From a bacterium (GTDB lineage Bacteria; Zixibacteria; MSB-5A5; WJJR01), in NCBI GenBank assembly GCA_021813505.1, contig JAKAKI010000079.1:1-64000 (forward strand): 64,000 nucleotides of DNA, written 5' to 3'. The notes beneath the pieces were generated by a model, which did not search any database, had not been told where the DNA came from, and was given only the letters and a program-made list of their open reading frames with translations. Below, piece after piece: positions 40,410-49,971 of this stretch (position 1 is the stretch's first letter; the number at the start of each line of letters is the position of its first letter). The translations under genes and the position numbers were made by a program.

Positions 40410-41090
40410 ATGGGAATACTGGCGTGGATCATGATCGTGGTCTTGGGATTGCTGATCCTCCTTTTGGCCGCGCCGATACGCCTCCGCCTTCGTTGGAACG
40501 GCGAACAGAAAACCTTCTCCATTCACTATCTGGTTGTCGCCTTCGAGTTGGACTTCGCCCATCAATGCCGCCGCATTTGCCTGATGTCGTGGGTCGTTTC
40601 TGCCAAACCGTGGTCGGCACCCGAACCTCACCGAGACGACCCGAAGGGCAATGGCTCGCCGAAGCGGTCCACTCCCTTGGGCAAACGAACGCCTTCCCGA
40701 TCGTTGAAGAAGCTCAATCTCCTGTGGAGATCACGATCCAGTCTGCGCCGTGCGCTGCTGGTCATTGTTCGCCTGGCCGCCCGTCTCGTACGGTCATGGC
40801 ATCTTGAACGCGGTGATATCAGAATCACGGCAGGGCTCGGCGACCCGGCACGGACCGGCGTCGCCACTGGCTGCTTTTATTCACTTTTGCCAATCCTTCG
40901 CAACCACATCCCCGGCTTGCACATCGGCTGGCAGCCGTGCTTCGACCGCGCGGTTTGGGAGGTCGAGGCGCATATTGTTCTGCGGGCATTACCGGGGCGG
41001 TTGGTGTATCATGGAATACAGGCGGTCGCGTCATGGCCATGGCGCGAACTGAGACGCTTGAGAGCCAATCTGGCCGGTTTAGGGAGGTAA
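40410..41090 (+). CDS. DUF2953 (YtfI-like) membrane-anchored protein
   Basis: MGILAWIMIVVLGLLILLLAAPIRLRLRWNGEQKTFSIHYLVVAFEL...; ITAGLGDPARTGVATGCFYSLLPIL...; gene order with the next ORF. Confidence 0.7.
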   Translation: MGILAWIMIVVLGLLILLLAAPIRLRLRWNGEQKTFSIHYLVVAFELDFAHQCRRICLMSWVVSAKPWSAPEPHRDDPKGNGSPKRSTPLGKRTPSRSLKKLNLLWRSRSSLRRALLVIVRLAARLVRSWHLERGDIRITAGLGDPARTGVATGCFYSLLPILRNHIPGLHIGWQPCFDRAVWEVEAHIVLRALPGRLVYHGIQAVASWPWRELRRLRANLAGLGR

Positions 41091-41091
41091 C

Positions 41092-41475
41092 ATGCCGAAC
41101 AATCTTATGGAGGTCCTGCAGGTGATCGTCGGGGAGTTGAAACAGATGGCCCGCTCGGAAACCGTGATCGGCCAACCAGTCACCGCCGGCGACCGGACAA
41201 TCATTCCCCTCACTCGCATCTCTGTCGGCTTCGGCGCGGGCGGCGGCGAGGGCGAACACCCGGAGAAAGGCGCCCGTTTCGGCGGCGGCGGTGGCGGCGG
41301 TGCGGTGATTGAGCCGGTTGGCTTCCTCATCCTCGACCACGACAAAGTCTCGATTCTCACCGCTCGCGACCGGACCACTTTCGACAAGATCATCGACGCC
41401 ACACCCGACGTGCTGGCGGCGATCAAGGACTTTACGAAGAAGACGCCGGATGCGAAGTCCGGTCAAAGTACATAG
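41092..41475 (+). CDS. ytfJ: GerW/YtfJ family protein
   Basis: ETVIGQPVTAGDRTIIPLTRISVGFGAGGGEGE...FGGGGGGGAVIEPVGFLIL. Confidence 0.85.
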   Translation: MPNNLMEVLQVIVGELKQMARSETVIGQPVTAGDRTIIPLTRISVGFGAGGGEGEHPEKGARFGGGGGGGAVIEPVGFLILDHDKVSILTARDRTTFDKIIDATPDVLAAIKDFTKKTPDAKSGQST

Positions 41476-41535
41476 CCGTTGCCGTCCCCCCGATTCCGGG
41501 TGGTCCAACGGCAGCCACATTCTGGAGGCAATCTC

Positions 41536-42627
41536 ATGTTCCTGAAGCTCGCGTTGTTCCTCTTCTGGCCCATTTTGCAAGGTGCTCCCCCGCAGCAGTA
41601 TATCGAGCTGAGCAAGTTCTGGAAGGCAGCCTCGGTCATCGAAACTGGCATGACCCGTCCGCTCGCCGTCATCACCTGCCCCAGCAAAGACTCAGTCTCG
41701 GATGGCTGGCTCATCGCCGCCGATTCGTCGGGGAAACTGGCCGAATACTTTTCTGACGGCAACAGTTGGACCGCCAAGCGTTCCTTCACCGCCGGCACAC
41801 CGCTTTTGTGTATCTGCGCCGCGGCGCCGAAACCCGATATGGAATTCCATCTCTACGGTGGAACAAAGACCGGGCAGATTATCGAGGTATCGCGGGGAGT
41901 GATGGGCTGGTCCAAACATGAGATCGTGCAACTGCCCGGCCCCATCAAAACCATCTTCGCCACCGAAGCCGGCGGGGGCGGCATTCCGTCCGTCTTGTTT
42001 GTCATCGATGGCAACGGCAAGATCTATCAACTGATCCCGCCGGATAATGCGACTGACCCTGCGGCCCGCTGGACCACCCTCGCGTTCACCGATGTTCCCG
42101 GTGGCGCCTCTCTGATTGTCGCCCACCGCTACGGCCAGAAATTGTGGGCGGCCGCGGCCGGCACCAAAGGCGACATCTACCGCTATACCCGCGACTCGCT
42201 CGGCATCTGGCACACTGATCCATGGGCCAAAATGGCGGCGGGTCCCAAATACTTCGCTGCCGCCGTTGATCCGAGCCTCAGAGACATCGCGGTGTACTAC
42301 GCAGGAAACGATGGCCTCTTTCGCTTCCTGTTTCTCGGATACACCGAGGACAAAAAGGCCCGCGTCCCCGTTGCCGACGGCGCATCCAACATCCTCGGCG
42401 GCGGCACGCAACGGCGCTTCAACGAGTTCTTCGGCATCAGCAACAACGAATTCTGCATGTTTGAATTCAATTTCGACGACAAGGCCTGGCACAAGGTTCC
42501 GATCGACAAAATCGAGCCACCGGTCGTTTCCACCAATTTCGGCTTCGGCTTGAATGATCTCGTCGCCCAGATGTACGTCATGGGCGCCAACGGCAAAATT
42601 CATCAATTCGTGCGGTACAAGAACTGA
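41536..42627 (+). CDS. Secreted beta-propeller-like protein of unknown function
   Basis: Signal peptide MFLKLALFLFWPILQGAPPQQ; repeated blade-like segments (DGNGKIYQLIPPD, GTKGDIYRYTRDSLGIWHTDPW, GANGKIHQFVRYKN). Confidence 0.6.
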   Translation: MFLKLALFLFWPILQGAPPQQYIELSKFWKAASVIETGMTRPLAVITCPSKDSVSDGWLIAADSSGKLAEYFSDGNSWTAKRSFTAGTPLLCICAAAPKPDMEFHLYGGTKTGQIIEVSRGVMGWSKHEIVQLPGPIKTIFATEAGGGGIPSVLFVIDGNGKIYQLIPPDNATDPAARWTTLAFTDVPGGASLIVAHRYGQKLWAAAAGTKGDIYRYTRDSLGIWHTDPWAKMAAGPKYFAAAVDPSLRDIAVYYAGNDGLFRFLFLGYTEDKKARVPVADGASNILGGGTQRRFNEFFGISNNEFCMFEFNFDDKAWHKVPIDKIEPPVVSTNFGFGLNDLVAQMYVMGANGKIHQFVRYKN

Positions 42628-42728
42628 CCAAGTCTGCGCTATGCCTAAAATGTGAACTTCAAGCCACGCACCACGGTGCGGAGTTTACTCGTAAGTGCAG
42701 TTTCGGTCATGGTTTACATGAATGGCCG

Positions 42729-43505
42729 CTATCCTGCGAGTGCCTTAGAAAGGTAATCTGCGATTCGATCTCTGTTAGCAGTCAGGCTTGAGTACTGTTT
42801 GTCACATACATCGCTGAATCGTGCGAGCACCTTTCGATTAATCTCTTCTTGATTCTCGAAAACCCCGACGGTGCGAAAAGTGAGACTCCATTTCTCGAAC
42901 TGATGGAGAGAAATCGTCGCATCACGCACCTTGTCATCATTCGAGAGCGCGAACGCGAACAGTGGCCTAGCACTCCCATTGATGCGACAGTCAACAAGAT
43001 ATTTCCCCTCTGGATCTTTTTGAGGATGGTTCCACTCAAATACCCTTCGATCTGCAGGAACGTGTTCATCCATGAATGCTTGAAAGTCCTCCAGGAACGT
43101 GGAACGGACTTGCTCCCTAGACAGATAATTAACATCGCTAATCTTAAGAATAGCCTGAATAAAACTGTAGAGTGCATCTCCGTATCGGTCATTCCTCACC
43201 TGGGAAATCAATTCGCCCTGCCTATCATCCACCCCGAAAGCACTTAGCGCATTTGAAATGATCTTCTGTCGACTTCCACGATGAAGGTCTTTCTCGTCGA
43301 CGTCATAAGTAAGGTGCATGAAGGTGTGCCCTTCATCAGACAACAACCAATGATCCGCCTCCCGCTTTAGCACGATCGCCAAATGGTCGCCATCCTCAAG
43401 GAGGAAGGGGGTCATTACACGGTATCGATTCACACCTTCTGCAATCAACCGCAATCGATCATTGACGGTCTTTCGAAACTCCTTCTCAATTGACTCTGGG
43501 GCCAT
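42729..43505 (-). CDS. DUF1828/DUF1829-type protein
   Basis: [51 protein letters not shown]...; lower GC than the neighbours. Confidence 0.7.
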   Translation of the reverse strand: MAPESIEKEFRKTVNDRLRLIAEGVNRYRVMTPFLLEDGDHLAIVLKREADHWLLSDEGHTFMHLTYDVDEKDLHRGSRQKIISNALSAFGVDDRQGELISQVRNDRYGDALYSFIQAILKISDVNYLSREQVRSTFLEDFQAFMDEHVPADRRVFEWNHPQKDPEGKYLVDCRINGSARPLFAFALSNDDKVRDATISLHQFEKWSLTFRTVGVFENQEEINRKVLARFSDVCDKQYSSLTANRDRIADYLSKALAG

Positions 43506-43520
43506 GGAGCACCTCTATAT

Positions 43521-43991
43521 TTAGAACATCTCAAACTGGGATCGACCCGGAACTTCGAAACCGCAGTCTTGGAGAAGGCAATCAAGTGCTCCCGGGAGAT
43601 CGGCATAACGATCCGAAGGTGAAGCGAACGCGTCCTCGCGCAATCCCGAATCCTGGTACCGCTCAGTCGCGGTATGCACATGGAAATCATCCATCCTCAC
43701 ACCTTCCAACCGATTCGTGTGTTCATGGCTACCGTTGTATCTCCGAAGCCGGAAGAACTGGTTTGATCCCGGAACGCGATACGCTAGGATGACAGAGAAG
43801 TTGAGTGGATTCGCATCACTTTGTCTCAACAATATACGGAATTCACTCCCTGATTCCCCGATTACATCCAGTTCCCGCTCTTTGTGCCCTCGCTTTGCCT
43901 TGAGTGATAGGCGCTGTCGAAAGTCCGCCGGCAAAATCTTGCGTTCTCGCAGAAGCTTTTCGATTTCATCGTCGGTCAATCGGACAACCAT
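43521..43991 (-). CDS. Uncharacterised protein, operonic partner of the DUF1828-type gene
   Basis: 156-aa ORF ending 15 nt upstream of 43505 on the same strand; RRYNGSHEHTNRLEGVRMDDFHVHTATERYQDSGLREDAFA. Confidence 0.7.
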   Translation of the reverse strand: MVVRLTDDEIEKLLRERKILPADFRQRLSLKAKRGHKERELDVIGESGSEFRILLRQSDANPLNFSVILAYRVPGSNQFFRLRRYNGSHEHTNRLEGVRMDDFHVHTATERYQDSGLREDAFASPSDRYADLPGALDCLLQDCGFEVPGRSQFEMF

Positions 43992-44145
43992 ATCGCGTTG
44001 CCGGACGGGTCACGCCCAACGTGACTATTCTACAATCATGGACCACCAATCCGCAAGGAGCGTTTCCCTAAACTGACTGTAGGAGCCACCACTCACAGGC
44101 GCCCATATTCCAAATCTGTTCAACCAGTTACGGGTGAACGCGCCC

Positions 44146-45165
44146 TCAGATGACATATTTCGCAGTCTCAACAGATCGGTGCGATTGTTTCCATTGGATC
44201 ACGTTGCGCAATCCATCACCCAACGCGACCGTCGCCTGCCACTGGAGCAATCGGCGCGCCTCCGATGGATCACAGAGCAAACGGTCGACTTCCGAGGCCG
44301 CCGGCCTGACCCGTTTGTCTTCGGTCTGGATGCGAAGCGTCTTGCCGAGCAGCTCCCCGACGTTCGCGACCACATCGCGAATTGACGTCTCGACTCCCGA
44401 GCCAAGCTGCAATTCGATTCCCGGCGGCAACTGAGGCGCCACCGCCGCTTCGATAAACCCCTGCACGGTGTCGGTCACGTAGACAAAGTCGCGCGTCGGA
44501 TGCACCACCCCCAGGCGAACCACGTCCCCTGCCAGGGCCTGGCCAACTATAGTGGGAATGACTGCCCGCGGCGTCTGGCGAGGTCCGTAAGTGTTGAACG
44601 GACGGACAATCACCACCGGCAGATCAAAGGACCGCGCGTACGACTCCGCCAGCGCGTCGGCGCCGATCTTTGATGCCGCATACGGCGACTGCCCGCAACG
44701 CGGATGTGCCAGCGTAATCGGAATAGTCTGGGCACTCCCGTACACCTCCGACGTCGACGTCTGCAGCAGCCGTTTGACCCCGGCTTCGCGGCATGCATTG
44801 AGCACATGGAGCGTCCCGACGATATTCGTCTGGACATAGTCTGTCGGGTTCTGGTACGAAAATGGAATCGCAATCAGGGCGCCGAGGTGAAAGACGATCT
44901 CACTCCCTTTCACTGCCGTACGAACCGCCTCAGGATCCTTCAGGTCACCCCGGACAATCTCGACTTTCGCCAGAGCTTCGGCCGGCAACTCGCCCAAGTG
45001 TCCCAGCCGATTCTGCGAATCGTAACGCAGCAACGCGCGCACTTTGGCGCCGGACGCAACGAGCTTCTCCACCAGATGCGAGCCAATGAATCCGGCCGCC
45101 CCTGTCACCAGAACCGGAACTCCATCGAGTGATCTCATAGTTATTCCATCGGCCGTTTTCGCCAT
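44146..45165 (-). CDS. NAD-dependent epimerase/dehydratase (extended SDR, nucleotide-sugar type)
   Basis: PVLVTGAAGFIGSHLVEKLVASGAKVRALLRYDSQNRLGHLG...TSTSEVYGSAQ...SPYAASKIGADALAESYARSF. Confidence 0.9.
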   Translation of the reverse strand: MAKTADGITMRSLDGVPVLVTGAAGFIGSHLVEKLVASGAKVRALLRYDSQNRLGHLGELPAEALAKVEIVRGDLKDPEAVRTAVKGSEIVFHLGALIAIPFSYQNPTDYVQTNIVGTLHVLNACREAGVKRLLQTSTSEVYGSAQTIPITLAHPRCGQSPYAASKIGADALAESYARSFDLPVVIVRPFNTYGPRQTPRAVIPTIVGQALAGDVVRLGVVHPTRDFVYVTDTVQGFIEAAVAPQLPPGIELQLGSGVETSIRDVVANVGELLGKTLRIQTEDKRVRPAASEVDRLLCDPSEARRLLQWQATVALGDGLRNVIQWKQSHRSVETAKYVI

Positions 45166-45175
45166 TTGGTGCAGA

Positions 45176-45808
45176 TCACTCCAGACCCACACCCCATCGG
45201 CCACGAAAGGCCATCGCCGCCACCGGATTCCTTGCACGCGGCGCCTGATCGCGCTGGAGGATATCCGGGGGAATCTCCGTCTCCGGCAGCATGTACCCCA
45301 GCGCCATCATGGCCATCGGGTCAAAATCCTCCGGGATTCCAAAATACGCCCGCGCCTTGTCTGAATCATATCCACCCATCTGGTGAATCCATAGCCCCAG
45401 CGCCGTGGCCTGCAGCGCCATGCTGATACTCGCGGCGCCAGTGTCATGTCCGGCATGACGGTTCGGCTTGCCGTTCCGTGTGTACGTGAGCTTTGCGACC
45501 GAAAGCATCAGTACCGGCGCCGCCTTCGCCCAGGCATTCCCGGACGAAAGACAATCGTGCGCTTTGGCCAGCACTTCCGGTTTGGACTGATCAAAGATCA
45601 GGTAACGCCACGGTTGTTCATTGGAGCTCGAGGGCGCCCACCGCCCGGCCTCCAATATCGACATCAAGTCCTCGCGGGACACGGGCCGCGATGCATCGTA
45701 ACCACGCGGCGACCATCGCCGGGCAATCACGTCCGCGATGGGATGATCCGCAGGTGCTCTCTTCTCCATCCGGTTCAACTCCTCGTGATTCATGGGTGGT
45801 AAGCTCAT
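45176..45808 (-). CDS. Nitroreductase family protein
   Basis: ADVIARRWSPRGYDASRPVSREDLMSILEAGRWAPSSSNEQPWRYLIFD. Confidence 0.92.
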   Translation of the reverse strand: MSLPPMNHEELNRMEKRAPADHPIADVIARRWSPRGYDASRPVSREDLMSILEAGRWAPSSSNEQPWRYLIFDQSKPEVLAKAHDCLSSGNAWAKAAPVLMLSVAKLTYTRNGKPNRHAGHDTGAASISMALQATALGLWIHQMGGYDSDKARAYFGIPEDFDPMAMMALGYMLPETEIPPDILQRDQAPRARNPVAAMAFRGRWGVGLE

Positions 45809-45824
45809 TCATCCAGCGGCAGCA

Positions 45825-45905
45825 GCCGGGAGGGCGAGGCTCCTGCCGAGCCTCTTGTCCGCGCGGGAGCGTGGCTCGGCAGGAACCTCGCCCTCCGCAG
45901 TAGTC
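45825..45905. repeat. Palindromic repeat gggagggcgaggctcctgccgagcc ... ggctcggcaggaacctcgccctcc
   Basis: Inverted arms visible; related sequence at 11503-11542 (cgaaagaggctcggcgggagccccgccctccc). Confidence 0.8.
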
Positions 45906-47049
45906 AACCTACCCTCATCATGCGGTCAAGTGGAACGAATCGCGCAATCACCGTTCCTCCCACCATCGCGATCAAATAACCATACGGCACAAAGGCGGCG
46001 ATGACACCAACGACCAGTGCCAGGAACAGATCGGCCTTGGACGACGCCACTGACCGCACAAATGACATAAGCGCCACACCTTCAAACAACAGGACAACGC
46101 CCAAAATCGGCAACGGAAAGATCTTGAGCACCTCATCGAAACACCCGCTGAAGAACAACCCGATCGCAAGATACATGCTGCCATAGATCACGACCGAGCC
46201 GCCGGTCCGGGCGCCGAATGCGTAATGCCCCGCCAGCCCACCCGCCCCATGGCAAACCGGCACACCGCTCGCCCAAGGTGCAATCAGGTTCATGATCGAG
46301 TAGGTGAAGCCAATCTTGCGCACACTCACGGACGACTGCGGAAACAGATCCTTGATGGTCGTGTGAGTCGCCACAACCGAGTTGGCGATCGACAGGCCCA
46401 GTTGCGGCAGCGCCAGAACCAGCAACCCCTGCCAGATGTCCGGCATCGTCGGCGTCCACCAATGTGGATGCGACAAGCCAACGCCATCGGCGAGTCGTCC
46501 AATGTCCAGCCGGAACACCGCGGCATAGGCAATTCCCAATCCAATGACCAGCAACGCCGGAGGAAACTTGCGATTGCCCAAAAGCAAGAGCACAATGACA
46601 AACCCCATACCTGCCAGAATCCATCCCGGCATCCCCTGTGACGGCACGTAGTCCTTCAACGCCAGGGTGCACAGCGCCATCCCCAATCCCAGTTGCACAC
46701 CGCGCACGACACTTTCCGGTATCACCCGCGCCACCCACTGCAACAGTCCCGACAGCGAGAGCACCAGCATGATGGCACCAATGGCCAGTCCCGCGCCGTA
46801 CATCACTCCACCCGGCAGCTTCTGCGCGATCATGATCACCGCGACTGCTTTCAGCGGCTGCACCGGCACCGGCAGGCCATAGAGAATTCCCCCCGTCAGA
46901 ATCTGGAGAACGCCATAGGTGATAAACACGCTGGCGCTGTCCAGGCCACAGGACAGAATCATTCCCACCAACAGCGGCAGATCGGTGCCGATATCTCCAA
47001 ATGCCCCGGAGAATTCGTTGCGATCAAACCGAATTCGATTCCCTGGCAT
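45904..47049 (-). CDS. Putative sulfate/molybdate transporter (MOT1-like)
   Basis: RFDRNEFSGAFGDIGTDLPLLVGMIL...GLPVPVQPLKAVAVIMIAQ...GVPVCHGAGGLAGHYAFGARTGGS; start at 47049, not at the ORF start 47592. Confidence 0.88.
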   Translation of the reverse strand: MPGNRIRFDRNEFSGAFGDIGTDLPLLVGMILSCGLDSASVFITYGVLQILTGGILYGLPVPVQPLKAVAVIMIAQKLPGGVMYGAGLAIGAIMLVLSLSGLLQWVARVIPESVVRGVQLGLGMALCTLALKDYVPSQGMPGWILAGMGFVIVLLLLGNRKFPPALLVIGLGIAYAAVFRLDIGRLADGVGLSHPHWWTPTMPDIWQGLLVLALPQLGLSIANSVVATHTTIKDLFPQSSVSVRKIGFTYSIMNLIAPWASGVPVCHGAGGLAGHYAFGARTGGSVVIYGSMYLAIGLFFSGCFDEVLKIFPLPILGVVLLFEGVALMSFVRSVASSKADLFLALVVGVIAAFVPYGYLIAMVGGTVIARFVPLDRMMRVG

Positions 47050-47081
47050 GGCCACTCGATGAGCAGCAGGCTCCAGCCGCT

Positions 47082-47666
47082 CTAGCCTTTGGTGTTCCAA
47101 TGTGGCCGAAACGGCCGCAGACGTTCCAGTTCCCGTTTCAGGTATCGATGGTAAAGCCCGATCATCCCCCAGGCAATTCCGCCGCCGATGATCCAGCCCG
47201 CCAGAATGTCCAAGGGGTAATGCACCCCGATATAGATTCGCGAGTACGAGAGCAGAATCGAGTACGCAATCAAAACCCAAAGCCAGCGCCGGTACAGTAA
47301 TCCCAGCAGAATCGCCACCGCCATGCTGGATGTCGCATGCCCGGATGGAAACGACAACGTGTTCCCGCAGCCGGTGATCGCGCGCAATCCCTCGACGACA
47401 TGGCAGGGACGTACCCGTCCGATCAATGGCTTCAACACACTCGAGGCCAATTGATCGGTGATCGCCACCGTGATGACCAGGAGCAAAACCGCCGTCCGCC
47501 CTTTCCCTCCACCCAAAAAGACGAGTGCGCCCAGTCCCGCTGCTATCGGAATGCGGTAGTACTTCAAGTTGGTAACAATCGGCATCAACCAATCGAAGAA
47601 GTTATTCGCCACCCCGACGTTGAGTTTCAAAAGCAACCAGGTATCAACACTCAGCAAGAAATCCAT
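47082..47666 (-). CDS. PAP2-family phosphatase
   Basis: KPLIGRVRPC, SFPSGHATSS, YSRIYIGVHYPLDILAG. Confidence 0.92.
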   Translation of the reverse strand: MDFLLSVDTWLLLKLNVGVANNFFDWLMPIVTNLKYYRIPIAAGLGALVFLGGGKGRTAVLLLVITVAITDQLASSVLKPLIGRVRPCHVVEGLRAITGCGNTLSFPSGHATSSMAVAILLGLLYRRWLWVLIAYSILLSYSRIYIGVHYPLDILAGWIIGGGIAWGMIGLYHRYLKRELERLRPFRPHWNTKG

Positions 47667-47687
47667 CTACCACCCAACCAAATTCCG

Positions 47688-47760
47688 TAGGGGCGGCCCT
47701 ACGTGGCCGCCCGCCTTTGTGCGCGCGAACCGGGCGCCCACACAGGGGCGCCTCTACCAC
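47688..47760. repeat. gtaggggcg-type palindromic repeat
   Basis: gtaggggcggccctacgtggccgcccgcctttgtgcgcgcgaaccgggcgcccacacaggggcgcctctac; related copy at 6595-6700. Confidence 0.7.
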
Positions 47761-47801
47761 CCTCGAGATCGCGGACAAGGGGCTTTTAGCCCCTTGCGCA
47801 T

Positions 47802-48446
47802 TCACACAATCACCATCTCACCCATCGTAAGATCAATTCCCGTCCGCGCCAACTCCTGCAACCGCCTCTGGAGTTCCCCGACCTGCGACACCGGCACCCG
47901 GACCGTGCCGTGCCCGCGGGCATCGTACGTCCCCGGCTGAAGATGCAATCCGAATTCATCCAGCGCACGAAAAAGCGGACCGGTTCGCTCATGATCAAAG
48001 TCAATCGCCACCACCTGGGCCACGGTGCGCTCGACCAGCGCCGCCTCGCCAATGACCGCGGCCGCCACATCTGCATACGCACGCGCCAGCCCGCCGGTGC
48101 CCAGCTTGGTGCCGCCAACATACCGGGTGACAACACATACGGCGTTTTCGAGCCCCGCATGCCTCAGCGCATCGGCAATCGGCCGCCCCGCCGTCCCCGA
48201 CGGCTCCCCCGCATCAGAGAATCGTTCGAGCAATGCCCCCGGACGACCCACTCGATACGCCCAGCAATGATGCGTGGCGTCCGGATACCGCCGCTGACGT
48301 TCGTTCAACACCGCCTCGGCGTCCTGCTCCGTTGCCGCGTACGCCACCCAGGCGATGAACTTCGAACCCAGAACGAGCATCGACGTCCCGCAGGGCTCAG
48401 TAAGCGCGTGGAATGAATCAGAATTGTGGTCGGGATCGTGTGTCAT
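47802..48446 (-). CDS. yigZ: YigZ/IMPACT family protein
   Basis: HHCWAYRVG...RFSDAGEPSGTAGRPIADALRHAGLENAVCVVTRYVGGTKLGTGGLARAYADVA. Confidence 0.93.
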   Translation of the reverse strand: MTHDPDHNSDSFHALTEPCGTSMLVLGSKFIAWVAYAATEQDAEAVLNERQRRYPDATHHCWAYRVGRPGALLERFSDAGEPSGTAGRPIADALRHAGLENAVCVVTRYVGGTKLGTGGLARAYADVAAAVIGEAALVERTVAQVVAIDFDHERTGPLFRALDEFGLHLQPGTYDARGHGTVRVPVSQVGELQRRLQELARTGIDLTMGEMVIV

Positions 48447-48555
48447 GGGCGGCCGGTTGCCCTAAAAAGTCCGTCAAGCCGCCGAGGAAGTCAACGGGTG
48501 CGTTTTCTCGTTGCTTCGAACTGCCCCGCCCGTTTCCCTTGCAACAGAGGACAGC

Positions 48556-49221
48556 ATGTTCATCGGGCATTTCGGCGTGGCCCTCGCGGCCAAAAAACTC
48601 ACTCCCTCAGTCCGGCTGGGGACCCTGCTTCTGGCCGCCCAGTTCCTCGACTTCCTCTGGCCGATTCTGCTGGTAACCGGGCTCGAAAAAGTTGCGATCG
48701 TGCCGGGAATCACGGTCGTGAACCCGTTGGACTTTACGTCGTATCCCATCAGCCACAGCCTGTTGGCGGTCGTCGCCTGGGCGTTGTTATTCGGCCTGGG
48801 GTACTACATGTGGCACCGCTCACCCAAATGTTCGTTCGTGCTGGGCGTGCTGGTGGTCAGCCATTGGGTACTGGACCTGATTGTCCATCGCCCCGATCTG
48901 CCCATCATGCCGAACAATCCCGCCCGATATGGACTGGGACTCTGGAATTCCCTTTCGGCCACAGTCGCCATCGAGGGTGCGCTCTTCGTTTTGGGAATCG
49001 GTCTCTACCTCAGCGCCACGCGCACGCGTGATCGAATCGGAAATTGGGCGCTCTGGTTATTCATCATCGTCTTGGGTGGCCTTTACGCTGCCAACTTGTT
49101 TGGCCCACCACCGCCCGACACCAAAATCATCGGCTGGGCCGCGCTGGCCCTCTGGCTCTTCGTCCCCTGGGCCTATTGGATCGACCGGCACCGGCGGGCT
49201 CTGGGTGATTCGTCCCGGTGA
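48556..49221 (+). CDS. Multi-pass membrane protein of unknown function
   Basis: MFIGHFGVALAAKKLTPSVRLGTLLLAAQFLDFLWPILL...; His-containing TM segments. Confidence 0.7.
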   Translation: MFIGHFGVALAAKKLTPSVRLGTLLLAAQFLDFLWPILLVTGLEKVAIVPGITVVNPLDFTSYPISHSLLAVVAWALLFGLGYYMWHRSPKCSFVLGVLVVSHWVLDLIVHRPDLPIMPNNPARYGLGLWNSLSATVAIEGALFVLGIGLYLSATRTRDRIGNWALWLFIIVLGGLYAANLFGPPPPDTKIIGWAALALWLFVPWAYWIDRHRRALGDSSR

Positions 49222-49365
49222 GAGGAGAATCGATCTACTCGCAGGTCAGGACCCGAATCTCAACCGAATTCCTCCTTTCCCATTCCCCGCCTGTGCCCTA
49301 ATCTTGCCCCATTGGCGAGGGATACAAACAACCCCAGCCACGATACTTGACCCAAGGAGCCGTCC

Positions 49366-49836
49366 ATGTCTGCCTATAACGCCATCATCAATGCACTCGA
49401 ATTGAATCCGTCGATTATCGCCGATATGGCCCAGGAATTCCCCATCGAGCGCCGCAACATGCGTCCGGCTCCCGGCAAATGGTCGGCCCTGGAGCATATC
49501 GCTCACCTGGCCCGCGTTGGGCCGTTCATGAATGTGCGCTTGAAGAACATGCTCGAACACCCCGGCGACCCGATTGTCCCCTATTTACCGGATAGCGACT
49601 CGCCCGGCTCGCTCGCTGACGCCGACTGGGACGAGGCACTGAGACAGTACCAATGGGAACGCGCGGCGTTGGTGGGCACTCTCCGGGATGTGAGCCTGCT
49701 CATCTGGGAACGCGAAGCCAAACATCCGGAGTATCGCACCTACTCCATCCGCATCATGGCGCGCCATCTCGCGCTCCACGATCTATCGCACGGCTCCCGC
49801 ATCGAGGACCTGCTGCTGGCAACATCCCGCTCCTGA
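49366..49836 (+). CDS. DinB-family protein
   Basis: GKWSALEHIAHLARVGPFMNVRLKNM...YSIRIMARHLALHDLSHGSRIEDLL. Confidence 0.8.
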   Translation: MSAYNAIINALELNPSIIADMAQEFPIERRNMRPAPGKWSALEHIAHLARVGPFMNVRLKNMLEHPGDPIVPYLPDSDSPGSLADADWDEALRQYQWERAALVGTLRDVSLLIWEREAKHPEYRTYSIRIMARHLALHDLSHGSRIEDLLLATSRS

Positions 49837-49971
49837 ATTCTACGCGTTGATAAGTATGTGGCGCGGCCGCCCTCGGCCGCGTTCACCACGAAGCGGTGAA
49901 TCTCAGTGAAGCGACCAGACGACGACGCAAACCCTCCGCGTCCACTGCGTCCACTACGTCCACTTCGTCCA

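Noticed and set aside
41692-42606. Minus-strand ORF of 304 aa
   Set aside because: Antisense to the secreted beta-propeller-like protein, which has a signal peptide and periodic motifs.
45904-47592. 562-aa full-length reading of the sulfate/molybdate transporter ORF
   Set aside because: The first ~180 aa overlap the PAP2 gene in another frame and look non-coding; start placed at 47049.
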